DNA from: Paenibacillus sp. UBA6285
GTDB lineage: Bacteria; Bacillota; Bacilli; Paenibacillales; Paenibacillaceae
Assembly (NCBI GenBank): GCA_002438345.1
Contig: DJUJ01000115.1
Span: forward strand, 1,159 to 17,605
Direction of reading: 5' to 3'
Length of the DNA: 16,447 nt
The translations under genes were made by a program, and so were the position numbers. Below are positions 8,823 to 14,519 of the stretch, in pieces. Every line of letters begins with the position of its first letter. Position 1 is the first letter of the stretch. The notes beneath the pieces are model-generated. The model was not told where the DNA came from and did no database searches. It worked only from the letters and a program-made list of their open reading frames with translations.

Positions 8823-8861
8823 GTGATAGACTTTATCCGAGTTAGAACTTTGCGCGGCTAA
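8823..8861 (+). CDS. 12-residue leader peptide MIDFIRVRTLRG ahead of hflX
   Basis: A GTG start followed by 11 codons and TAA. A strong ribosome binding site GGAGGG (8811-8816) lies exactly 6 bases upstream, and the start is only about 26 bases from the predicted transcription start. The peptide contains Arg6-Val7-Arg8. Arg/Lys-x-Arg/Lys is the known +X+ motif at which macrolide- or ketolide-bound ribosomes stall, as in the ErmD-type leader MRLR. Codons 4-7 form one arm of a possible 12-bp stem (8832-8843 with 8896-8908), and codons 9-11 lie in another hairpin (8848-8877). Initiation site, position and motif all point to a regulatory leader peptide rather than a functional protein. Function is inferred. 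Confidence 0.7.
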   Translation: MIDFIRVRTLRG

Positions 8862-8943
8862 TTGAATAGCGCTAAAGCTCTGCCCATGTGCAGAGGACTC
8901 AGGATAGGTCTGCCCATTTAACTCCATAGAAGCCAACAAGCTA

Positions 8944-9000
8944 AAACGCCTTCGGCGTCCTTATAAGGACGGTAGCGTTTATGCGAGAATTATAAGGATA
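8944..9000. repeat. Palindromic repeat, copy 2, inside the hflX leader
   Basis: A 57-base element matching copy 1 (8687-8744) at most positions, in the same orientation, with AAACGCC/GCGTTT arms, the CGCC-TTC-GGCG hairpin and a perfect GTCCTTATAAGGAC palindrome. The two copies bracket the promoter, the leader peptide and the first three stems. It resembles a dispersed small non-autonomous element. In the transcript it would form a strong local hairpin between the antiterminator strand and the terminator. Confidence 0.85.
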
Positions 9001-9182
9001 AAGTATATCGTGAAACTTATACTTTCTTATAATTTAAACTAACTGCTACCTCGTAAGGGATTAATCTACCTCCTCCTACGACCGAGCCGTTGTTTAATTC
9101 GATATATCTATGGAAGACCCTAATGTCGTAATGGAGACTTCTCCTTACACATTTGTTCTGACGTCCTCTAACGAACCTTAAG

Positions 9183-9208
9183 CACAGGCAGATGGCCTGT
9201 GTTTTTTT
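9183..9208 (+). terminator. Intrinsic terminator 19 bases before the hflX ribosome binding site
   Basis: CACAGGC - AGATG - GCCTGTG gives a perfect 7-bp stem with a 5-base loop, immediately followed by seven T. It sits between the leader and the hflX ribosome binding site with no gene ending nearby in this direction, so its only plausible purpose is premature termination of the hflX transcript. Confidence 0.88.
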
Positions 9209-9244
9209 GCGTTTACTATTTACTACTGGAGGATGAATAAATAT

Positions 9245-10510
9245 ATGGAACAACTACGAGAAAAAGCAATTATGGTCGGTGTCCAGCTTCAAAATGAAAC
9301 AAACTTCGCTTATTCGATGGAAGAGCTTAGTAATCTGGCAGCGGCCTGTGACCTGGAGGTTGTCGGGGAACTTAGTCAAAAGGCAAGCCGGATCAACCCT
9401 TCTCACTATATCGGCACAGGCAAAATCCAAGAACTATCGGCGCTTTTAGAAGCGCATGATGCTCCTATTGTTATTTTTAACGATGAGCTATCCCCTTCAC
9501 AGATTCGCAATTTGGAGTCCTCTCTGGATTGTCAGGTCATCGACCGGACGATTCTGATTCTGAATATTTTCGCGGAAAGAGCGAAGACCAAAGAAGCACA
9601 GCTGCAAGTAGAAGTAGCCAGACTGCAATATATGCTGCCCCGATTGACGGGTCTTCGAGAATCACTCGGCAGACAAGGCGGCGGTGCCGGACTCAAAAAC
9701 AGAGGCGCTGGTGAAACCAAGCTGGAGCTAGATCGCAGAAGAATAGAAGAGCGGATTTCAGCGCTGCAGGTTGAGCTTCAACAGCAAGTGGCCAGACGCC
9801 AAATTCAGCGGAAGCAGCGGCATAAGAATGAGGTTCCTGTCGTCTGTCTCGTCGGCTATACGAATACCGGCAAGTCCAGCTTAATGAATGTGATGGTGGA
9901 GACGTATCATCCAGGCTCTAATAAGCAAGTGTTCGCCAAAGATATGTTATTTGCTACGCTGGAGACGTCTGTTCGGAGCATTGAGCTACCTGATCATAAA
10001 ACCTTTTTATTAACGGATACCGTTGGATTCGTCAGCCAGCTTCCCCATCATCTAGTCAAAGCATTCCGCTCCACGCTCGAAGAGGTGACCGAAGCTGACT
10101 TATTGATTCACGTAGTCGACATTTCCGATCCGCAGCATCAGCAGCATATGGCCGTCACCGATGAGACGTTGAAAGCGCTCGGCGCGGACCAAATTCCGAC
10201 GATCTATGCCTATAACAAGGCTGACTTAACTGACTTGCCTTACCCTCACCTTGAGGGTGACAATGTCTATCTCTCCGCCAAACAAAATAGCGGGATGGCT
10301 GAACTTACAGATCTGATTCGCAGTCATGTGTTTACGGACTATGTACAGTGTGAAATTCTGATTCCATTTGATCGTGGCAATGTGGTCTCCTATTTTAACG
10401 AGCATGCGCATGTCCAATCGACTAGCTATGAAGAAACAGGGACACGGCTTGAACTGGAATGCAGAAAATCTGATTTCGAGAAATTTCGCAACGATTTTAT
10501 TGAACTCTAA
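9245..10510 (+). CDS. hflX: GTPase HflX, ribosome-splitting factor
   Basis: A 421-residue translational GTPase of the Obg-HflX class that binds the 50S subunit and splits stalled or hibernating 70S ribosomes after stress. It has the N-terminal HflX domain, the glycine-rich linker GGAGLKNRGAGETKLE (about residues 138-153), a coiled coil, and the G domain: G1 GYTNTGKSS (204-212), G3 DTVGF (258-262), G4 NKAD (324-327). The start chosen is ATG 9245, 12 bases after GGAGG (9228-9232); the in-frame ATG at 9233 directly abuts the ribosome binding site and would be badly spaced. The gene stands alone behind a long leader with a terminator, unlike the usual E. coli hfq-hflX context. Whether it is the housekeeping copy or a resistance-type HflXr paralogue cannot be told from the window. 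Confidence 0.96.
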   Translation: MEQLREKAIMVGVQLQNETNFAYSMEELSNLAAACDLEVVGELSQKASRINPSHYIGTGKIQELSALLEAHDAPIVIFNDELSPSQIRNLESSLDCQVIDRTILILNIFAERAKTKEAQLQVEVARLQYMLPRLTGLRESLGRQGGGAGLKNRGAGETKLELDRRRIEERISALQVELQQQVARRQIQRKQRHKNEVPVVCLVGYTNTGKSSLMNVMVETYHPGSNKQVFAKDMLFATLETSVRSIELPDHKTFLLTDTVGFVSQLPHHLVKAFRSTLEEVTEADLLIHVVDISDPQHQQHMAVTDETLKALGADQIPTIYAYNKADLTDLPYPHLEGDNVYLSAKQNSGMAELTDLIRSHVFTDYVQCEILIPFDRGNVVSYFNEHAHVQSTSYEETGTRLELECRKSDFEKFRNDFIEL

Positions 10511-10542
10511 CAAGAATAAACGACATTGTTGTCCATAATTAA

Positions 10543-10587
10543 AAGGATAGAGTTTTCAGAGTTATCTGAAGCTCTATCCTTCTTTTT
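10543..10587. terminator. Terminator shared by hflX and the converging gene
   Basis: AAGGATAGAG (10543-10552) pairs with CTCTATCCTT (10572-10581), and an inner TTCAGA/TCTGAA stem has a GTTA loop. CTTTTT follows on the plus strand and a shorter T-run on the minus strand. It lies between the ends of hflX and the leftward gene at 10599, so it probably works in both directions. Confidence 0.88.
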
Positions 10588-10598
10588 AGCAGAAAAAG

Positions 10599-11297
10599 TC
10601 AATGAATTCCTTCTATCGTTCCACTGTCTCGCAGATCGGTTATTGTTTTATGAGCAATAAGTTCGTCTGCTTCACTAAATCCCTTAATTTCTAAAGGCGT
10701 AGAGTGCGTGGCCGGCAATAATACAAACCAGATAGTACTTTCTTTTGTCGTATGGATCAGCTTCGCTTTATATTCACCTTTGTCCTTAGTCTGGATCGTT
10801 ACATTCTTAATCGCTGAATCGAGTACATCCCCAAACACCATTGGGAACGGAGAGGAGATATGTTCTACTGTAGGTATACTCATATAAGTTAACGCATTCT
10901 TCGTTTGTGTAGGAGATTTACTCTCACCGATTACGTATCCTCCGCCCCAGCCCCATTTCCATCCGAACCATGTTTTTCGTATATACTCTACCTGAAGATC
11001 ACTGCCATCTTGCTTATCCGTTCTTTTCATAAATAAAAGCTTGCCCCCTTCGACGGGTTCACGGTGTATGACCTGAAACGTCCCAGAACCCCGCATTTGT
11101 TGAACAGCTTCCTCTGGGGTATGGCTAAGTGGAATACGCACCGTACTCTCCAATCCCCAAGCGCGTGATAATCGCCAATCGGATATTCCACCCGGAGTTT
11201 CATAAACAAATACAAAAACATATAACAGTACGATGGACGAAGCAATCAGACCTGCTGCCATCCATATCTTTCGTTTGTTTTTACTTCGCACTAGCAT
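10599..11297 (-). CDS. Membrane-anchored protein of unknown function
   Basis: A 232-residue protein I do not recognise. It has a short basic N-terminus (SKNKRK), one hydrophobic segment at about residues 11-32 (MAAGLIASSIVLLYVFVFVY) without a lipobox or clear signal-peptidase site, then a soluble domain likely outside the cell. The soluble part has an aromatic, glycine-rich stretch (WFGWKWGWGGGYVIGES) and beta-type sequence. The start chosen is the ATG at 11295-11297, with a poor GGTGGAG ribosome binding site close by. An extension to a TTG at 11342 is possible, but that stretch contains the promoter-like TATAAT and lacks a ribosome binding site. It converges on hflX and stands alone. No function is proposed. 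Confidence 0.75.
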   Translation of the reverse strand: MLVRSKNKRKIWMAAGLIASSIVLLYVFVFVYETPGGISDWRLSRAWGLESTVRIPLSHTPEEAVQQMRGSGTFQVIHREPVEGGKLLFMKRTDKQDGSDLQVEYIRKTWFGWKWGWGGGYVIGESKSPTQTKNALTYMSIPTVEHISSPFPMVFGDVLDSAIKNVTIQTKDKGEYKAKLIHTTKESTIWFVLLPATHSTPLEIKGFSEADELIAHKTITDLRDSGTIEGIH

Positions 11298-11319
11298 GCT
11301 CCACCCCCATTTTGTCCAA

Positions 11320-11347
11320 ATTATAGAATAAAAAAAGAACAATACAA
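11320..11347 (-). promoter_or_regulatory. Possible promoter of the membrane-anchored protein
   Basis: On the minus strand TATAAT (11320-11325) is a perfect -10, with TTGTAT (11342-11347) 16 bases upstream as a weak -35. Transcription would start about 15 bases before the chosen ATG, which argues against the longer ORF. Confidence 0.5.
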
Positions 11348-11396
11348 AAGAAATACTCTCTTTGCATTGCTCAGCAAGCTATAAAACAGGCGAGGC

Positions 11397-12125
11397 CTAG
11401 ATCTTATAAATGTAGCTTCTAGACCCTATTCTTGAAAATACAGTGTATTGGGAGCCTCTATTTTCCGCCCCGGGTATGACAGAATCTGTAGATAATCTCT
11501 GTAAATAATTAAAGTCAGGATGTATCGATTCATTCGTAAGAAAAGCTGAGATATTACTTCCGGGCACTCTTTCCTCATTAAGCGAGTCTATGATGATTTC
11601 TGCAGTGGCTATCCCAATGCCATGGCCATAGAACAGGTCTTCTTCAAGCTTAACAGCATTCTCACCCTGCCATTCTGGCTTGCTAGGCGCATGATCTGGA
11701 TTTCTGAAATACACAATATCTCCACGCCGCATTTGATCCTTATTATAGTTCGTAATTAAGCGTAGATTCTCGTCGTAGTTCCAGTCCCATAAGAACAAAT
11801 CCTTAAAATACTTATTAAAGGCTTCTTCACCTATAGCTTCAATTGTCGCCTTGTACAAAACAATGACCATGGCTGTCGCGCATTCGAAGGCATATAAATG
11901 TCCGTTCCGAAAAATGTCTTTAACTCCCACCGAAGGCTCCACGCCAGCGTTCAGCTGAAGTCCTCCAATATCAGTAAGCGTCCAAAACTGCGGATTGGAG
12001 CGGGATTCATCAAATGTAGCAAAATCCACTCCACTGTTATTTAAAGCTTCGGCCGATTCCACGATGCTATCTCTCATTTTCCGTTCAAATTCAAGGGCAT
12101 CGGGTGAACGAACTTCCTTCACCAT
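11397..12125 (-). CDS. tgl: Protein-glutamine gamma-glutamyltransferase (spore-coat type transglutaminase)
   Basis: A 242-residue enzyme of the Bacillus Tgl family, which cross-links spore-coat proteins through gamma-glutamyl-lysine bonds late in sporulation. The catalytic Cys82 lies in LYAFECATAMVIVLY. Glu155 (WQGEN) and His168 (FYGHGIGI) keep the 13-residue spacing of Glu187 and His200 in B. subtilis Tgl. Compared with my memory of that protein, about 34 N-terminal residues are missing and the C-terminus carries roughly 30 extra residues, ending SRIGSRSYIYKI. The start is ATG 12123-12125, seven bases behind GGAGGG; an in-frame upstream codon for a 247-residue form overlaps that ribosome binding site. 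A mother-cell promoter is expected in 12126-12203, but none was convincing. It strongly suggests an endospore former. Confidence 0.88.
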   Translation of the reverse strand: MVKEVRSPDALEFERKMRDSIVESAEALNNSGVDFATFDESRSNPQFWTLTDIGGLQLNAGVEPSVGVKDIFRNGHLYAFECATAMVIVLYKATIEAIGEEAFNKYFKDLFLWDWNYDENLRLITNYNKDQMRRGDIVYFRNPDHAPSKPEWQGENAVKLEEDLFYGHGIGIATAEIIIDSLNEERVPGSNISAFLTNESIHPDFNYLQRLSTDSVIPGAENRGSQYTVFSRIGSRSYIYKI

Positions 12126-12203
12126 GCTTAGTCCCTCCAATGTTATAGGTTCTAAATATAGGTTATTGTACGTGTTCGCTGCCCTGTTGGTGCTTAATTC
12201 ATA

Positions 12204-13472
12204 TCATTCCCGGGACTCAATAAACCACTGATTAAGCTGCCTTGTCTCTTCCGTCAAAATATCCAAATATATAGAAGTGCGGTATGCCGTATCTTTTAAG
12301 CTTTTGCCCGTAATCTCTGTTATTCGATTTAATCTATACAGCAATGTGTTGGTATGAATATGTAAAAAAGCGGCGGATTCCTTCAAGTTTCCACTGAGCG
12401 ATAAATAAACGGCGATTGTTTTTAAAAAATCACTTTTATGCTCGCGGTCATGCTCTTTAAGCGGATACAGCAAAGGACTTTTACGGGTTCGACTGCGCTT
12501 CTGCTCCATAATAGCCGGAATATACGCCCAAAATCCGATATCCTCATACAATAGTAATTCCCGGCCATGAAAAGGCAGTAGCTTCTTGATCTCCAGAATG
12601 GACCCTGCTTCCCAGTAAGCAATTGCCGCCGACATATATTCGCTGTAATCTAGGCTACAACCTGCAGCCAGCATACAGCTCTCACCCTTACGCATATCCT
12701 CGATAATTTTGTGCATGAACGAAGACAGTCTGCCGGTCCCTTCCATGTGAAAGCTGAATGAAAACAATATAATCAGCCGATTGTGCTCTGCAGTCAGAAA
12801 CAATAATTGCAGACCCGGATAGGAGGCTATTGTTTGCCGAAACCGAAGTACGAAATGATCATTGATTACCTTGTCACTTTCAAACACGCTAATATAATAC
12901 TTTTCCGGCAAAAGAATCGACCAAACTTCCGCATCCTGTTTAATATTCGCTTCATTGTCATAGTGGGAAGTAAGCAGCTTCCAGAAAAAATCCTCCTGTG
13001 TTTTCTCCTGCTTCGTCTTCCAACCCCGCTGTTTCAATATATAGCGACCAACGATGGCCGCCGCTTTCTCAACAATATTCTCTGCGTGTCCTTCAACTAA
13101 ATTCCCTGCATCCACTACCCATATATAACCGAGAATTTCCTTCTGATGTTTGATGCAAATGGCTAGACGAGGTCCAAGTCCCACCTCCATGCCCGCAGGA
13201 ATCCGAATCGCACGTGCAGCGTTCTCAAGCTGCTGCATAATCCCCTTTTTACGCAAACCGATAATGACGGCGTTAGGTACGCGCTTTCCGATTATGGTTG
13301 AAATTCTCGCAGAATCACTCTCAAATTGATGGGAGCTGTATCCGATCACATGGTGATTGCTGTCCTCAATCGTAACTTGAGACTGAAGAGATTCACTAAT
13401 AGCATCCGCCAACGATTCCATACTATCGAAGAAACGATCAAATAATGGATCCTTATCCGTCACTAGCCCCAC
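12204..13472 (-). CDS. adeR: PucR/CdaR-type regulator, probably an AdeR-like activator of ald
   Basis: A 422-residue transcription regulator. The C-terminal 75 residues hold the PucR-type helix-turn-helix (about 350-402: FLKTIAVYLSLSGNLKESAA, then HIHTNTLLYRLNRI), which is diagnostic of the family. The first 160 residues look like a ligand-sensing domain, and the middle resembles the degenerate GGDEF-like segment of CdaR proteins. In B. subtilis a PucR-family protein, AdeR, activates the alanine dehydrogenase gene. Here ald lies 1 kb upstream on the same strand, so the same pairing is inferred. The start is GTG (13470-13472) behind AGGTAGGG, with another GTG three codons in. A remnant of an M20 amidohydrolase nearby (a PucR-type target in purine breakdown) leaves room for another role. 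Confidence 0.8.
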   Translation of the reverse strand: MGLVTDKDPLFDRFFDSMESLADAISESLQSQVTIEDSNHHVIGYSSHQFESDSARISTIIGKRVPNAVIIGLRKKGIMQQLENAARAIRIPAGMEVGLGPRLAICIKHQKEILGYIWVVDAGNLVEGHAENIVEKAAAIVGRYILKQRGWKTKQEKTQEDFFWKLLTSHYDNEANIKQDAEVWSILLPEKYYISVFESDKVINDHFVLRFRQTIASYPGLQLLFLTAEHNRLIILFSFSFHMEGTGRLSSFMHKIIEDMRKGESCMLAAGCSLDYSEYMSAAIAYWEAGSILEIKKLLPFHGRELLLYEDIGFWAYIPAIMEQKRSRTRKSPLLYPLKEHDREHKSDFLKTIAVYLSLSGNLKESAAFLHIHTNTLLYRLNRITEITGKSLKDTAYRTSIYLDILTEETRQLNQWFIESRE

Positions 13473-13500
13473 CCCTACCTGAAAAATAGCCGAATCTTGT

Positions 13501-13545
13501 ACTCTAGAGTGATTTTATTATAGTATGCGTACTCCCAGCTGACTA
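13501..13545 (-). promoter_or_regulatory. Promoter and palindromic operator candidate of the PucR-type gene
   Basis: On the minus strand TATAAT (13517-13522) is a perfect -10, with TAGTCA (13540-13545) 17 bases upstream (4/6 to the -35). The perfect 10-base palindrome ACTCTAGAGT (13501-13510) lies at the expected transcription start, where a bound regulator would repress, so autoregulation is possible. Confidence 0.55.
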
Positions 13546-13678
13546 CAAGATAATGGGAAGGTTTGCGGGATTCGGGATAGCCGGAAAGGTGGTCGGGTGG
13601 CGAGGTAGCGTGGGGCGGAGTTGCGGCGTTTCTAGGTGGGGCAACATTGAAGCTAGAATTAAAAAAGGAGGTGTTCAC

Positions 13679-13972
13679 ATGGGTGAACAGCGGCAACGGT
13701 ATGATGAAAAATTCAGGAGAGAGACAGTCAAATATTTGCTAGAGCAGACGAAGTCGGTGGAGGATATCTCTCTAGAGTTGAACATACCAGCTAAGACTTT
13801 ACATGGCTGGAAGGCGAAGTATCGAGAGCTCAAAAATGAACCTATCGCTACTTTGGAACGGGTTCGAGAGTTGGAACAATTGATTGCAGAACAGAAACGT
13901 GAGATTCAGATGAGAGATAAAAGAATTGCGGATGTTGAGGAAGAACCGCTATTCGTAGGTACTCCCTTATAA
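13679..13972 (+). pseudogene. IS3-family OrfA-type transposase fragment, truncated, no orfB
   Basis: A 97-residue protein with the HTH of IS3-family OrfA (about residues 10-50: YDEKFRRETVKYLLEQTKS, then LELNIPAKTLHGWKAKY), followed by a leucine-zipper-like coiled coil (about 56-90). It begins behind an excellent AGGAGGTG ribosome binding site. Family members usually continue after ...EEE with an ILKKA-type segment, then a -1 frameshift into orfB (DDE integrase). Here the frame turns at VEEE into PLFVGTPL and stops inside the short-repeat array, and no DDE domain follows. It is therefore a broken element. The intact HTH and translation signals mean a short DNA-binding peptide could still be made. 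An upstream in-frame extension to 13553 lacks support. Confidence 0.8.
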
Positions 13973-14160
13973 TTTTTAGGGAATTCCTCCCTATAATTGT
14001 GTGTTTTAGACCTTACCTACTACTAATCAGGGAAAAACTCCCTATAATTCATCACGTTTGGGCTTAATCGGTCATATTCTTCGTATTTATAGGGAGGAAT
14101 TCCCTAAAGTCAGTGTTTATAAGCTATTTCCGCGTAATTTATAGGGAGGATTTCCCTATA
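13957..14160. repeat. Array of about 21-base half-palindromic repeats with 30-35 base spacers
   Basis: The core AGGGAnnnnCTCCCTATAA occurs in forward orientation at 13978-13998 and 14029-14049, and inverted at 14085-14105 and 14136-14156. A partial copy (13957-13974) forms the end of the transposase fragment. Spacers of 30, 35 and 30 bases separate the full copies and share no sequence. The last copy is itself almost a full palindrome (ATTTATAGGGA / TCCCTATAAAT). Because orientation flips half way, this is not a standard CRISPR array, and no cas gene is in the window. It looks like a mobile-element scar or an inverted array of protein-binding sites. Confidence 0.8.
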
Positions 14161-14204
14161 AATCATCTCCGACAAACCTCTCACCATCGCAAAAATCAAA
14201 AACT

Positions 14205-14426
14205 AACCAATACTAGCTGTAACTAGCCAAATCTAGCTCGACATAGTTGGAACTGGCTAGTTTTGATCGAATTCCAACCATCTTCAAAACACAGTCCTAC
14301 AGCCTTATCATCGAACTAGCAGACTTCTGCCGGATCTAGCCACACTTAAGCCGATCCCAACCACCTTTATCACCACACTAGCAGATCTCTACCGGATCTC
14401 CCTCGGATCTCCTCCGGACCGAGGGA
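14205..14426. repeat. Second degenerate repeat family, CTAGC-rich
   Basis: An 8-base inverted pair AACTAGCC (14221-14228) / GGCTAGTT (14255-14262) is followed by a direct repeat: ACTAGCAGAcTTCTgCCGGATCT at 14315-14337 and 14377-14399, about 20 of 23 bases identical at 62-base spacing. CTAGC recurs at least seven times in 200 bases. A stem TCCCTCGG / CCGAGGGA closes the region at 14399-14426. No open frame with a ribosome binding site is seen, so it is probably non-coding. Confidence 0.6.
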
Positions 14427-14431
14427 AACCA

Positions 14432-14488
14432 GAAACACCAAAAGACAGCAAACTCCCGTAGCGGGAACTTGCTGTCTTTTGGTGTTTC
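14432..14488 (-). terminator. Very long hairpin after ald, probable terminator
   Basis: GAAACACCAAAAGACAGCAA (14432-14451) pairs perfectly with 14469-14488 over 20 bp. After a small internal loop, TCCCG/CGGGA adds 5 more pairs around TAG. It lies 30 bases beyond the ald stop. Its arm ends TTTTGGTGTTTC, so the U-run is inside the stem, unlike a classic terminator. It could also be an RNA-stabilising stem or the ends of a small element. Confidence 0.7.
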
Positions 14489-14519
14489 AATTATTACTAC
14501 TCATATAGAACGCATCTAT

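Larger units (their letters stand above)
8797..9208 (+). promoter_or_regulatory. hflX 5' leader, candidate ribosome-mediated transcription attenuator
   Basis: After the leader peptide ORF, three stems can be drawn by eye. P1 is 8832-8843 with 8896-8908 (TATCCGAGT against ACTC-a-GGATA plus G-U ends). P2 is CTTTGCGC (8848-8855) with GCGC-t-AAAG (8869-8877). P3 is CTCTGC (8878-8883) with GCAGAG (8890-8895). An alternative pairing is TCTGCC-ca-TGTG (8879-8890) with CACAGGCAGA (9183-9192), which is the 5' arm and loop of the terminator and would prevent termination. A second TCTGCCCAT at 8909-8917 could pair with the same site. The segment 9001-9182 also has AAGTATA/TATACTT (9001-9024) and two competing stems around 9073-9148. 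A ribosome stalled on Arg-Val-Arg would break P1 and P2. Confidence 0.55.

Noticed and set aside
8797..9182. T-box or metabolite riboswitch upstream of hflX
   Set aside because: No T-box motif or recognisable riboswitch core was seen; the leader ORF with an arrest-type motif explains the terminator better.
9017..9253. Minus-strand ORF of 78 residues across the hflX leader
   Set aside because: No ribosome binding site or recognisable domain; it crosses the terminator and the hflX start.
11385..11398. Terminator at the end of tgl (AGGC-gag-GCCT)
   Set aside because: Only a 4-bp stem overlapping the stop codon, with a short T-run; too weak to call.
13553..13678. Upstream extension of the transposase frame (starts MGRFAGFGIAG)
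   Set aside because: No ribosome binding site, composition unlike the family, and a strong AGGAGGTG precedes the internal ATG at 13679.
13957..14160. CRISPR array
   Set aside because: The repeats flip orientation half way and vary internally, there are only four, and no cas gene is present.
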